A stretch of DNA of 54,912 nt from M55B111 sp964614065 (GCA_964614065.1 CAZTJJ010000006.1:1-54912); one strand, 5' to 3'; shown: positions 17,955 to 27,088, numbered from the stretch's first letter. Numbers and translations: made by a program. The notes: generated by a model from the sequence alone, not told the origin.

Positions 17955-18242
17955 ATGATCGTTGAATTTGACACTTATCCCGTCGGGCAAAAGGAAGGAC
18001 TGGGCAAAGAAGTAGCAAAATCAATAAAGATAATCGAGCAAAGCAATTTAGATTATCAGCTTACAGCAATGGGTACTCTTCTAGAAGGTAGCTGGGACGA
18101 AATCATGGATACTATCAAACAATGCCATATGAAATTAAAAGAAAAGCATAACAGAGTAGAAACACATATAAAGATAGATGACCACACCGGAAAAACGGGG
18201 AGACTCACCGGTAAAGTGGAATCCGTGAAGAAAAACCTATAA
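17955..18242 (+). CDS. MTH1187/YkoF-like thiamine-binding family protein
   Basis: A 95-residue protein of the MTH1187 (DUF77) family, a ferredoxin-like alpha/beta fold that forms oligomers; relatives bind thiamine or similar small molecules. Typical features are the N-terminal IVEFDTYPVGQ and the segment TAMGTLLEGSWDEIMDTIKQ. ATG 17955 is preceded by AGGGGGAGG; the longer reading frame that begins at 17889 has no support. The next gene is radC. Confidence 0.85.
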   Translation: MIVEFDTYPVGQKEGLGKEVAKSIKIIEQSNLDYQLTAMGTLLEGSWDEIMDTIKQCHMKLKEKHNRVETHIKIDDHTGKTGRLTGKVESVKKNL

Positions 18243-18245
18243 AAC

Positions 18246-18272
18246 GGCCGACTTACCAGTGTCTGCCTTTTA
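18246..18272 (+). terminator. Probable terminator after the MTH1187-family gene
   Basis: GGC-c-GAC pairs with GTC-t-GCC around an eight-base loop and is followed by TTTT. One internal mismatch weakens it. It lies four bases after the stop codon, the expected place. Confidence 0.45.
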
Positions 18273-18315
18273 CTATTATCATTCGGGCCAGAATTGTTTA
18301 GCTAAGGACTGAACC

Positions 18316-18996
18316 ATGGTTAGATACTCAATTACTGATTTACCCCCAGATGACAGGCCAAGAGAAAGGTTGAAACAATACGGCCCGAAGTACCTGAGTA
18401 ACTCTGAACTCCTGGCAATTATCATACGATCAGGAACCACAGGGAAAAACGCCTTAGAGCTTTCTCAGGAGATACTAACTGAGCTGAGCCTGGATAAGTT
18501 ATCAAACTCTACCATTAGCCAGTTAAACGACTATAAAGGTATAGGAGAAGTAAAGGCAAGTCAGATAATGGCGGTATTTGAGCTTGCAAAAAGATTCTCT
18601 CGCAGAGAAATCACACCCGGAGAACAAATATTTAGCTTAAACGAGGCAATAGAGTACCTCAACCCGGAAATGAGGCAACTGGAAAGGGAGGAATTTAGAA
18701 TGTTACATCTAAATAACGCAAATGAGCTCATCAACGAGGAAACTATTTTTAAAGGGTCTCTGGATCAGGTTCAGATAACACCACGAGAAATTATCAAAAG
18801 TTGTCTGAAAAACAACACAGGTGCAGTGATATTATCTCACAACCATCCTGGAGGCTCTCCCGAACCCTCAGATGCTGATTTACGGGTAACAGAAAAAGTA
18901 AAGGCTGGGCTGGAAACCGTAGGTGTATCCGTGGTTGATCATATAATCGTTGGTAAGTACGACCACCTGAGTTTCAACAAAGAAGGCTATCTGTAG
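18316..18996 (+). CDS. radC: RadC family JAB-domain protein
   Basis: A 226-residue protein with the RadC layout: an N-terminal helix-hairpin-helix segment (DYKGIGEVKASQIMAVFELA) and a C-terminal JAB/MPN metalloprotease-like domain with the metal motif SHNHPGGSPEPSDAD. The biochemical role of RadC is unsettled; it was historically linked to DNA repair. All metal ligands are present. ATG 18316 is used. It ends a run of plus-strand genes, and a 183-base gap follows. Confidence 0.93.
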   Translation: MVRYSITDLPPDDRPRERLKQYGPKYLSNSELLAIIIRSGTTGKNALELSQEILTELSLDKLSNSTISQLNDYKGIGEVKASQIMAVFELAKRFSRREITPGEQIFSLNEAIEYLNPEMRQLEREEFRMLHLNNANELINEETIFKGSLDQVQITPREIIKSCLKNNTGAVILSHNHPGGSPEPSDADLRVTEKVKAGLETVGVSVVDHIIVGKYDHLSFNKEGYL

Positions 18997-19144
18997 GTAT
19001 TCTCACGAACTCAATTTCTTTTCGTTCGAAATCAGGGAAATCGATACATATACAACGGGAATTATCCTCCTCGCAAGCCCAAACTTCTTACAAAAGACAC
19101 CATCACCCAATATAATTCTGAATAAAAAATACCCCAAACCTGCA

Positions 19145-19173
19145 TTTAAAGGGTGCATAAACCTCAGTATAAT
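19145..19173 (+). promoter_or_regulatory. Promoter with near-leaderless spacing for the TatT-like gene
   Basis: A perfect TATAAT (19168-19173) lies six bases before the ATG at 19180. Seventeen bases further up is a weak -35 box, TTTAAA (19145-19150). Transcription would start at or next to the start codon. Confidence 0.45.
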
Positions 19174-19179
19174 TGATCT

Positions 19180-20073
19180 ATGTTTGAACTGAGAAAGATA
19201 GAAAACAACGCTAAGATTTTTCTGTCTGTCATTCCTCTCGCTACGATCCTTTGTATGCCAATTCCAATCCATGCACAAAAATCACAAACACAGCTTCAAC
19301 AGTTAATTCAAAGCGCGGACAAAGCTGCACATAAAGCTCAATTTCAAACTAGAACAGAAAGCCAACTCAGGAAATCACTGAAGATTTACCAACAAGTTAT
19401 CGAACTTGATCCCACCAATAGACACTCTCTTAACAGGCTATCACTTGGATACTTTACGCTGGCAGAAGCTTACCTGAAAGATGGAGAAGAAAAAATCCAA
19501 GTTTATAACAAGGGTTACCGGTATGGTTTAAAAAGCCTCCGGACAAATCCAGATTTTGATAAGTTCTATAACGAAAAAGGTTTCTCTGCATTAAAAGATA
19601 TACCTAAATCAGTCGTAAATATAGAAGGGTTGTTCTGGACCGCGGCGAACTTGGGGAGAACCGCGGAATCGGACGGGGTATTAGAATCACTTAACAAACT
19701 CCCTGCTTTGGTCAGCCCAAACCGTAAAATCCTTGAACTGGACGAAGAGTACCTGGGGGGCGCGGCACATAGGATGCTAGGTTCCATTTCCGCCGAGGTT
19801 TTGAAAAGGATGCCCTTCACTTTACCACAGAAATTGATACACGGTTTCAGCTGGAAAAAAACAAAAGCACATTTCGACAAGGCAATTGAATCAGCGCCCA
19901 ACTGTTTGGAAAATTACTTTTACTACGCCAAATACTACGCACTAAACAAGGGTAAGACAGATGAAGCCAGAAAATTGTTGAAAAAAGTCCTCGAAGAACC
20001 TTTAGGAAATACGTATCCTCTGGTAAACACTATTGCAAAGAAGAAAGCAGTGGAGTTGCTTAAAGAAATTTGA
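19180..20073 (+). CDS. TatT-like TPR protein (TRAP transporter T-component family)
   Basis: An exported 297-residue helical protein. An N-terminal signal segment (about 12-32, ending IPIHAQ) is followed by TPR-like helices such as LKIYQQVIELDPTNRHSLNRL and a C-terminal repeat AIESAPNCLENYFYYAKYYA. The central LFWTAANLGRTAESDG fits the pattern of the TatT family, periplasmic TPR proteins tied to TRAP transport in spirochaetes and others. No TRAP transporter genes are nearby, so the function here is open. The absence of a Cys in the signal region argues against a lipoprotein. Confidence 0.65.
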   Translation: MFELRKIENNAKIFLSVIPLATILCMPIPIHAQKSQTQLQQLIQSADKAAHKAQFQTRTESQLRKSLKIYQQVIELDPTNRHSLNRLSLGYFTLAEAYLKDGEEKIQVYNKGYRYGLKSLRTNPDFDKFYNEKGFSALKDIPKSVVNIEGLFWTAANLGRTAESDGVLESLNKLPALVSPNRKILELDEEYLGGAAHRMLGSISAEVLKRMPFTLPQKLIHGFSWKKTKAHFDKAIESAPNCLENYFYYAKYYALNKGKTDEARKLLKKVLEEPLGNTYPLVNTIAKKKAVELLKEI

Positions 20074-20103
20074 ACCGATTATCTCACGACTTACGCAGAA
20101 GGC

Positions 20104-20147
20104 TTGTTATCTTAATTAACGCTCGTGTACGTTCAATAAGATAACAA
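20104..20147. promoter_or_regulatory. 44-bp inverted repeat upstream of purP
   Basis: TTGTTATCTTA (20104-20114) and TAAGATAACAA (20137-20147) form a perfect 11-bp inverted repeat. The 22-base centre adds AACG/CGTT symmetrically. No T tract follows, so it is not an obvious terminator. It ends 61 bases before the preferred start of the first purP gene and just before a TATAGA box (20152-20157), which makes an operator or a 5' leader hairpin plausible. Confidence 0.5.
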
Positions 20148-20208
20148 AGAGTATAGAACCGCAAACATGCAGGACAAAAATACAGGTCAATTACAGAGGT
20201 GTCCGATA

Positions 20209-21321
20209 GTGGCAGTAAACCTAGATTACATAAAACAGCTAGTTAACGATTACAAGAGCCAGAGGACAAATAAACCGACAGTCGGGGTTCTCGGGTCCCA
20301 TTCAGCCTTGGAGATTGGGTACGGAGCAAAACAAGAAAACTTTGACACTGTAGTTGTTTGCGAAAGAGGAAGGGAAAAGACTTACACAGACCACTATGCC
20401 AACTTGTTCGACCATACTATGATACTCGATCGCTTCCAGGACATGGTTAACCAAAAAGTCCAAAACGAACTACGAGAGTTAAACACGATTTTTGTCCCTA
20501 ACAGATCCTTTGCTACCTACGTCGGCTACAACAACATTGAAAAAAAGTTCAAAGTGCCCCTACTTGGTAACCGTAGAATGTTACGAGCAGAGGAACGCTA
20601 CGAAGACAGAAACCAGTACTATCTACTTGATAAAGCGGAGATCAGCCGGCCAAAAGAGCTGGATTCTCCACAACAAATCGATTCCTTATCCATTATCAAA
20701 GTCCAGGAAAAGGAGAGATCCGTGGAACGAGCCTTCTTTTACGCCTCCTCTCCCCAAGAGTTTCAAAAACGAGCCCAAGAACGGATTAAACAAGGAATAA
20801 TTACAGAGGAAGATTTGGCCGAAGCAACAATAGAGAAAGTTGCTCTCGGAGGATTGTTCAACGCAAATTTCTTCTGGTCACCGCTGACTGATACAGTAGA
20901 TTTCCTGGGTTTCGACCGAAGAATCCAAACTGACCTAGATGGAGTGTTAAGGCTTCCCGCCGACGAACAACTTGAAGCAGGGATTGAACACCAAAATATC
21001 GAGGTCGGACATTACGGGTGCACAATGAGAGAATCGCAGTTGCAAAAGATCTTCCGCGCCGGACGAAAGTTCGTAGAAACTTGCAAGGCAGAATATCCGC
21101 CGGGCATAATAGGGCTCTTCGCTCTACAGGGGGTCCTGAACAAAGAGCTTGAATTTGTAGTATTCGATGCCTCACTCCGAGTCCCTGGTTCACCTTGCCT
21201 TGGTTCGACATCTCCATACATGAAGTACAAATATGGCGAGGAGATTGGTTCCGGTGGTAGAACCGCCATCGAAATCGATCACGCTATCGAACAAAAACGT
21301 TTGGAGGATATCGTAACGTGA
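20209..21321 (+). CDS. purP: PurP-family ATP-grasp protein, paralogue with altered ATP loop
   Basis: A member of the archaeal PurP family (formate- and ATP-dependent FAICAR synthetase of purine synthesis), about 370 residues. The family start block is VGVLGSHSALEIGYGAK, and the C-terminal region retains SPYMKYKYGEEI and GGRTAIEI. The glycine-rich ATP loop, GAKGGRG in the second paralogue, reads KVQEKERSVERAFF here, so its nucleotide site differs. I prefer GTG 20209, seven bases after CAGAGGTG; ATG 20167 would add 14 residues but has no ribosome-binding site. The stop overlaps the next purP gene as GTGA. Confidence 0.82.
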   Translation: MAVNLDYIKQLVNDYKSQRTNKPTVGVLGSHSALEIGYGAKQENFDTVVVCERGREKTYTDHYANLFDHTMILDRFQDMVNQKVQNELRELNTIFVPNRSFATYVGYNNIEKKFKVPLLGNRRMLRAEERYEDRNQYYLLDKAEISRPKELDSPQQIDSLSIIKVQEKERSVERAFFYASSPQEFQKRAQERIKQGIITEEDLAEATIEKVALGGLFNANFFWSPLTDTVDFLGFDRRIQTDLDGVLRLPADEQLEAGIEHQNIEVGHYGCTMRESQLQKIFRAGRKFVETCKAEYPPGIIGLFALQGVLNKELEFVVFDASLRVPGSPCLGSTSPYMKYKYGEEIGSGGRTAIEIDHAIEQKRLEDIVT

Positions 21322-22325
21322 TAGCTGACAAAACACCTACAATAGCTACAATCTGTTCACATTCAGCACTACAAATTTTCCATGGGGCCAGAGAAGAAAA
21401 TATGCCTACGCTGGGTATCTGCACTAAAGATAGGCTTGATCTATATAGCTCTTTTCCAAAAGCTGTTCCCGACGACTTTCTGGTAATCGACGAATTCCCT
21501 CAAGTGCTGGAAGCCAACATCCAATCAAAGTTAACTGCACAGAATTCAATAGTTGTTCCTCATGGGTCCTTCGTCGAATACGTGGGCCCACAGAAACTCA
21601 TCAATGATTTTAGTCCCCCGATCTTTGGAAATAAGCATACCCTGGAGTGGGAATCAGATCGAATCAAAGAACGAAAATGGCTTGAACGCTCAGGCATCAG
21701 GATCCCCAAGGAATACGAAAACCCAGCTGATATAGACCGCACCGTGATAGTAAAATTTTCCGGGGCAAAAGGAGGTAGGGGCTTTTTTCTCGCCAATTCC
21801 CAAGAGGAATTTCAGAGTAAAATTTCAGGAAGAGAGAACGAAGAGTACACCATCCAGGAGTGGGCAATGGGAACTAGATACTACCCTCATTACTTCTACT
21901 CACCGCTTCGGGGCAGGCTGGAGATACTTGGTTTCGACCGCCGGGACGAGTCCAACATAGATGAATACTATCGAGTGAATCAAGGAGAAAAAAGTTTCGT
22001 GGTGGTTGGAAACAAACCTCTGGCGGTACGAGAATCATTGCTCCCACAACTTTATAAGATGGGAAATAATCTGATCAAATCTTCTCAACAACTATTTGGT
22101 CCTGGATTATTCGGACCATTTTGCCTGGAGACTGTTTGCACGGACAAGCTTGAATTCATAACATTTGAAATCTCCGGGCGTATCGTGGCAGGAACCAACC
22201 TTTATCCACATGGTTCGCCGTATTCTTTTTACTACTACGATGAGCCCATGAGTACGGGTAAAAGAATAGCTAGAGAAATAAAAACTGCGTTCGAACAGGG
22301 TCAATTAGAGAATATTACCACGTAA
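21318..22325 (+). CDS. purP: Formate-dependent FAICAR synthetase PurP
   Basis: A 335-residue ATP-grasp enzyme that in archaea formylates AICAR with formate and ATP, replacing the folate-dependent PurH transformylase. Visible blocks are ATICSHSALQIFHGAREE, FGNKHTL, the ATP loop VKFSGAKGGRGFFLA, YFYSPL, GFDRR and the C-terminal SPYSFYYYDEPMSTGKRIAREIK. The GTG start is coupled to the upstream paralogue by a four-base overlap. guaA follows after 35 bases, consistent with a purine operon. PurP is mainly archaeal, so lateral origin is likely. Confidence 0.88.
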   Translation: MIADKTPTIATICSHSALQIFHGAREENMPTLGICTKDRLDLYSSFPKAVPDDFLVIDEFPQVLEANIQSKLTAQNSIVVPHGSFVEYVGPQKLINDFSPPIFGNKHTLEWESDRIKERKWLERSGIRIPKEYENPADIDRTVIVKFSGAKGGRGFFLANSQEEFQSKISGRENEEYTIQEWAMGTRYYPHYFYSPLRGRLEILGFDRRDESNIDEYYRVNQGEKSFVVVGNKPLAVRESLLPQLYKMGNNLIKSSQQLFGPGLFGPFCLETVCTDKLEFITFEISGRIVAGTNLYPHGSPYSFYYYDEPMSTGKRIAREIKTAFEQGQLENITT

Positions 22326-22360
22326 TGCTACGGAACATTTCGTAGGAGGAGCTCAGGTCT

Positions 22361-23890
22361 ATGGACACAATTGCCATAGTTGATTTTGGCGGTCAATATT
22401 CCCATCTTATCGGAAGAAGGATTCGAGACATCGGTGTATTTGCGAAAATTTTTCCCGCAGATGTAACAGCCACAGAACTGCGAGAGGTACAAGCACTGAA
22501 GGGGGTTATCTTTTCAGGCGGAGCAAGCTCTGTTTACGAAGAGAACGCGCCGGATCCTGACCCGGAGCTAGTGAACCTGAACCTCCCTGTACTAGGTATT
22601 TGTTATGGTCACCAGCTTATCGCACAGCTCTGCGGTGGTAGGGTGGATAGCGGGGAAGCGGGAGAATATGGGACAACCGTTTTTTCCATTACTCGAGAAG
22701 CCTCCAAGTTACTTAACGGCTTCAACCCGACTCAGGAAGTTTGGATGAACCATAGTGACACGGTAACAGACATGCCTGCGGACTTCAAAATCATCGGTAA
22801 AACCAAAAACAGCCCAGTGGCAGCTTTTGCCAACACAGAACGCGGGTTATTTGGTGTGCAATTTCATCCCGAAGTCACTCATACAGAACAAGGAAATCTT
22901 GTTCTCAAAAATTTCGCAACAGAGATCTGCAACGCAAGCCGAAAATGGGATCCCAGCAACCTGGTAACAAGTATTATCAACAATGCCAAAAGTTTTATTG
23001 GTGATAGGAAAGCTATAATCGGTTTATCCGGAGGAGTTGACTCCTCCACTGCTGCAAGGATAGTAGCAAAGGCAATTGACAATAACCTAACTGCAGTCTA
23101 CGTAGACACTGGATTAATGCGTAAAGGTGAGACCAGCTCAATAATTAACGGGTTCAGTGAATCCAGACTGAACTTAAAAATCGTAGATGCAAAAGAACGT
23201 TTTTTGAGCAATCTCTCTGGTGTAAAGGATCCTGAAGAAAAACGCAAAATTATAGGAAAAACATTCATCGATTCGTTCACCAAAGTCGCAAGTGACCTGG
23301 GGGCAGAGGTCCTTATTCAAGGTACCATCTATTCAGATAGAATAGAAAGCGGGGTTACCACACACTCGGACACTATCAAATCTCACCATAATGTGGGAGG
23401 TATCCCGGAGAAGATTGATTTAGATATATACGAGCCCCTTCGCGACTTATACAAGGACGAAGTCCGCAGAATAGCCTCCGAACTTAACCTCCCAGACGAA
23501 ATAGTGAACCGCCACGTATTTCCTGGGCCTGGGCTGGCAATTAGAATAGTTGGGGAAGTAACCCCTGAGCGCGTTGAGATCGTCCGAGACGCTAGTTACA
23601 TAGTTGAACAACAGCTCCGAGAGGCAAACTTATACAACGAAGTCTGGATGGCATTTGCTGTATTGCTCCCCATTAAAAGTGTAGGGGTCCAGGGGGATAC
23701 ACGGAGCTATAGGTATCCAGTTGCGGTCAGAGTAGTAGAATCACAAGATGCTATGACCGCAAACTTCGCACAGATTCCCTACCCAGTTCTAGAAGATATC
23801 TCAACCAAGATAACCAACGAAATTCCCGAGGTGAATAGGGTTGTATACGATATCTCCAATAAACCGCCATCAACCATGGAATGGGAATAA
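22361..23890 (+). CDS. guaA: GMP synthase (glutamine-hydrolysing)
   Basis: Converts XMP to GMP using glutamine and ATP. The 509-residue protein has the N-terminal class I glutaminase domain with nucleophile Cys in GICYGHQ and the His/Glu pair in FHPEVTHT. It also has the ATP pyrophosphatase loop LSGGVDSSTAA and the C-terminal dimerisation domain ending in NKPPSTMEWE. ATG 22361 is preceded by TAGGAGGAG. It completes a purP-purP-guaA purine cluster. Confidence 0.97.
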   Translation: MDTIAIVDFGGQYSHLIGRRIRDIGVFAKIFPADVTATELREVQALKGVIFSGGASSVYEENAPDPDPELVNLNLPVLGICYGHQLIAQLCGGRVDSGEAGEYGTTVFSITREASKLLNGFNPTQEVWMNHSDTVTDMPADFKIIGKTKNSPVAAFANTERGLFGVQFHPEVTHTEQGNLVLKNFATEICNASRKWDPSNLVTSIINNAKSFIGDRKAIIGLSGGVDSSTAARIVAKAIDNNLTAVYVDTGLMRKGETSSIINGFSESRLNLKIVDAKERFLSNLSGVKDPEEKRKIIGKTFIDSFTKVASDLGAEVLIQGTIYSDRIESGVTTHSDTIKSHHNVGGIPEKIDLDIYEPLRDLYKDEVRRIASELNLPDEIVNRHVFPGPGLAIRIVGEVTPERVEIVRDASYIVEQQLREANLYNEVWMAFAVLLPIKSVGVQGDTRSYRYPVAVRVVESQDAMTANFAQIPYPVLEDISTKITNEIPEVNRVVYDISNKPPSTMEWE

Positions 23891-23938
23891 CTTCTAGAGG
23901 AAAGGACATGGACAATGGCCAATAACCTGTTGCTAACC

Positions 23939-23967
23939 TTGACAAACCAAGACTATATTGCTATTCT
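23939..23967 (+). promoter_or_regulatory. Promoter giving a leaderless Lrp-family transcript
   Basis: A perfect TTGACA (23939-23944) and TATTCT (23962-23967) are spaced by 17 bases. The ATG at 23974 lies only six bases beyond the -10 box, so the mRNA should begin at or within a base or two of the start codon. No ribosome-binding site is present upstream of that ATG, in agreement. Confidence 0.6.
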
Positions 23968-23973
23968 AGATGT

Positions 23974-24423
23974 ATGAAACTAAGAGACAGAGATATAGAG
24001 ATTTTAAAATTCCTAAATCAGGATAGCCGTATGTCTTTGAGACATATTGCAAAGGAACTAGGAGTATCACCAACCACGGTGAGTAACCGAGTCCAAAAGA
24101 TGAGGGACGATGGCGTTATCGATAAGTTTAACCTTAAGGTTGATTTCAACAAACTCGGTTATTCTCTCACCGCAATAATCAAAGTCAAAGCAAAAAGTGA
24201 CGACCTTTCAAAGGTCCTAGAGGAACTTGAAAAATACGACTGTCTTACTCATATTTATGAAACGACGGGGGATTTCGACGTGATCAGCATAGGAAAGTTC
24301 AAAAGTAGAAAGGAAATGACCACTCAACTAGTTGATCTGGTACAATCACCCCATGTAGATACTACAAATACGTCCCTAGTCTTATCGACTATAAGAGAAT
24401 ACAATAACTCCGGTCTAATTTAA
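23974..24423 (+). CDS. Lrp/AsnC family transcriptional regulator
   Basis: A 149-residue regulator with an N-terminal winged helix-turn-helix (DIEILKFLNQDSRMSLRHIA, then LGVSPTTVSNRVQKMRDDGVI) and a C-terminal RAM/AsnC ligand-binding domain ending in STIREYNNSGLI. Such proteins sense amino acids. It is the first gene of a cluster of regulators and is read from its own leaderless promoter. Its targets are unknown; the adjacent guaA is one possibility. Confidence 0.9.
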   Translation: MKLRDRDIEILKFLNQDSRMSLRHIAKELGVSPTTVSNRVQKMRDDGVIDKFNLKVDFNKLGYSLTAIIKVKAKSDDLSKVLEELEKYDCLTHIYETTGDFDVISIGKFKSRKEMTTQLVDLVQSPHVDTTNTSLVLSTIREYNNSGLI

Positions 24424-24438
24424 TTTGCTCCTTAGAAA

Positions 24439-24477
24439 GTCAAGAACCCCGCCCCAAGTGACGGGGCTTGAAAAAGA
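24439..24477 (-). repeat. Hairpin repeat copy 2 (IS200/IS605-end-like)
   Basis: On the minus strand the core AAGCCCCGTCACTTGGGGCG continues to GGGGTTCTTGAC. It differs from the 53190 copy by one base in the 30-base core and is preceded by CTTTTTC. It sits between the Lrp-like and Crp-like genes. Confidence 0.7.
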
Positions 24478-24532
24478 CACATGAACAACAGAACCTTTAG
24501 GTTAATAACCGGAAATTGATCCAGGAGTAGTT

Positions 24533-25207
24533 ATGGAAGATCTCGGCAATGTCAAGATTTTTAGTGACCTCGATGAAAGAAGTCTTGGTCAATTACAGGA
24601 CGAAATCAAGTACATTGAATACGGCCCGGAGGAAATAATATTTCAAGAAGGAGCTCCGTCCTTTGGCTTTTATATAATTCATGAGGGGTTAGTAAAGCTG
24701 GTGAAGCGAACATTGAGGGGTAAGAGACAGATCCTGAAAATGGCTGGCCCAGGTGAATTTATCGGCGAAACTACGCTATTCGACAAGGGGGCTCACATTG
24801 CTTTCGCTAAAACACTCATAGATACCAAGGTAGGTTTCATCGAGAGAGGCAACTTTTTCTACTTTTTAGAAAATCACACTGAAATCGTATTTAGAATATT
24901 CGCTAAAATGTCCGAAGAACTGAAGGCATTTCAAAGCAAATTAGCGGAGAGATCGTATAACAGTAGTAAAGAAAGGTTGGCCAGATTTATCCTAAGACTA
25001 GGGAACGAAGGAATAGAACTTTCCCGATCGGAGCTTGCAGAACTAGCTGGGGTGTCCTCTAAAACGGCAATAAGAACCCTCGGTGAACTCGAAGATCGCG
25101 GTTTTATTAACATGAAGGACCGAAAAATTGAGATTCTCGATGAAGAAAGTATTTCCAAACTTGCGACAAAACTCCCTATTAGTCTAGACAAAAATCTTAT
25201 TATCTAA
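24533..25207 (+). CDS. Crp/Fnr family transcriptional regulator
   Basis: A 224-residue regulator. The N-terminal cyclic-nucleotide-binding-like barrel includes EYGPEEIIFQEGAPSFGFYI and GPGEFIGETTLF. A long dimer helix and the Crp-type winged helix follow (LSRSELAELAGVSSKTAIRT). There is no cysteine in the protein, so it cannot be an Fe-S FNR oxygen sensor; ligand and targets are unknown. ATG 24533 has GGAG seven bases upstream. Confidence 0.9.
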   Translation: MEDLGNVKIFSDLDERSLGQLQDEIKYIEYGPEEIIFQEGAPSFGFYIIHEGLVKLVKRTLRGKRQILKMAGPGEFIGETTLFDKGAHIAFAKTLIDTKVGFIERGNFFYFLENHTEIVFRIFAKMSEELKAFQSKLAERSYNSSKERLARFILRLGNEGIELSRSELAELAGVSSKTAIRTLGELEDRGFINMKDRKIEILDEESISKLATKLPISLDKNLII

Positions 25208-25326
25208 TTTTTCCCTCAAGTAAGTGATTATTGTCCTTGTAGTTTAGTAAGTTTTGTGGTATTTTGAGTGATCGATGTACCACTGTAGATTGTGTTGTTA
25301 ATTCTAACCTAAGTGCGTGAGTCCAA

Positions 25327-27057
25327 TTGAAAAAATATATTTCAGTCCTGACTTTAAGCTATATAATATTGGCCATCACGATCCTGGCACTGGAGATTTC
25401 TTCCCCAACGATAATAGGAGTACTTGCAACGATGCCCTTACTGACAATAGGCGTCTTCGGGCTAATTGAGAAGTTTTCCTTTAAATCTTCTAAAGAGTTA
25501 AAGGGATGGGGTGCCCAGAAGTACGCAAAGAAACTGTTCAACAATTCTTCCAATATTATCTACCTCGTTAACAGAGAAGGGAACATTTTACAAGCAAACA
25601 AATCATCGCAGGAAACGATAGGGCATGACCAGAAGAAAAACCTCCACATCGCCGAAATAGTACATCCCGAAGATCTAGAAAAAGTAAAAAACCAGATGAA
25701 GCGTATGTTTCACGTAAGTCGAGTCAGAGGGATCAACGTTCGACTCGTCGAAAAAACACCGACCAGAGCCAACCCTCCAAAAACCATTTCCACCACAATG
25801 CGGGGGGCTAAGGTAACTGAACAAGCTGGAATATTAGAATTCGTCAATAACGAACAGATCAACAAACTCATGAGGAAATTACGAGAAGCTGGAGCAAGAT
25901 ATCGCTATCTCATCGAAGATGCCATTGACACGTTAGACTCAGCAGTAATACTTATAGATAGAAATGGAGAGATAGTCTGGGTAAACAATACCATGGAGGA
26001 TTTTTTCGACCTGAATCGAACGGATCTAATTGGACTCTCGGCAACTAAAGCCATGGGGTATTATGTAAATTCCTTTTCCAATGAAAAAGAATTTTCTGAG
26101 ACGGCAAAAAAAGCCTACCAAGAAAACAAAAGAATTAACAGCTACACTTGCTACATTACAAACTCTTACGGTCATACAGATCGTATACTGGAATACCGAA
26201 GTATACCTATTGAAACGCAAAGGTACAAAGGTGGAAGGATCGAACATTATATAGATATCACGGAAGTAAAACGACTTGAAGAAGACTTAAAAAAGAAGAC
26301 CGAAAGGTTAAAGAAAAGTAACGAAAAACTTGAAGAGTTTTCCAGAAGTATTTCACACGACTTAAAAGCCCCGCTCCAAACGCTGGAAGGTTACAGCCAG
26401 GTCCTTTTCGAAGATTACAGCAACGTAATTGACGAAAGCGGACGAAGAGCATTAACCGCCTTATCTGAGTCCACACAACGACTCAGAAATAGAATAGAGA
26501 GTTTGCTAACTTACTCCAGCATCAAGATGGAAACCAACTCCTTTAAACTCATTGAATCGAGGGAGATACTTTCCGAGATAAAGGAGGATCTAAAATACAC
26601 TCTGGAAGGTGTAAAACTAGAAATAGCCGACGACCTACCGGAAATCTACGGAAATAGAACACTTTTAACCAAATTATTTAGTAATCTGATCACAAACGCG
26701 ATAAAATATAATGATAAAGAAACTACAGTAATCGAAGTAAATTGGCGCGACGAGGGAGAAGAAAACTTATTCTGGGTTAAGGATAACGGAATAGGCATAA
26801 AGGAACAGTATCTAGAAAAAATTTTCAAGGTCTTTGAAAAGTTAAACCCCAGGGATAACCCAGAAGGAACTGGTATCGGTTTGGCAGTTTGTAAAAGCAT
26901 AGTGGAAGAACATCACGGTAAGATATGGGCAGAATCTGAGTTAGGAGAAGGAACGACTTTCTACTTCACTTTACCCGCTAACCAAGAGCAAATTGTGGGT
27001 AATTTTTCCGGTCAACAAGTGAAGAATGGGGTTAACTTTCAACAAATAAAAACCTAA
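25327..27057 (+). CDS. PAS-domain sensor histidine kinase
   Basis: A membrane-bound sensor kinase of 576 residues. Two N-terminal membrane helices (about 5-25 and 28-48) with almost no extracytoplasmic loop precede two PAS-like domains (about 68-175 and 192-315). A short coiled coil and the HisKA domain follow, with the phospho-acceptor in SRSISHDLKAPLQTLEGY (His 344). The ATPase domain has NLITNAIKYN, DNGIGI and GTGIGLAVCK. The architecture suggests cytoplasmic sensing. It starts with TTG. The response regulator follows 31 bases downstream. Confidence 0.92.
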   Translation: MKKYISVLTLSYIILAITILALEISSPTIIGVLATMPLLTIGVFGLIEKFSFKSSKELKGWGAQKYAKKLFNNSSNIIYLVNREGNILQANKSSQETIGHDQKKNLHIAEIVHPEDLEKVKNQMKRMFHVSRVRGINVRLVEKTPTRANPPKTISTTMRGAKVTEQAGILEFVNNEQINKLMRKLREAGARYRYLIEDAIDTLDSAVILIDRNGEIVWVNNTMEDFFDLNRTDLIGLSATKAMGYYVNSFSNEKEFSETAKKAYQENKRINSYTCYITNSYGHTDRILEYRSIPIETQRYKGGRIEHYIDITEVKRLEEDLKKKTERLKKSNEKLEEFSRSISHDLKAPLQTLEGYSQVLFEDYSNVIDESGRRALTALSESTQRLRNRIESLLTYSSIKMETNSFKLIESREILSEIKEDLKYTLEGVKLEIADDLPEIYGNRTLLTKLFSNLITNAIKYNDKETTVIEVNWRDEGEENLFWVKDNGIGIKEQYLEKIFKVFEKLNPRDNPEGTGIGLAVCKSIVEEHHGKIWAESELGEGTTFYFTLPANQEQIVGNFSGQQVKNGVNFQQIKT

Positions 27058-27088
27058 ACTTGTTAAAATTACTCCTTAGGAGGAAATA

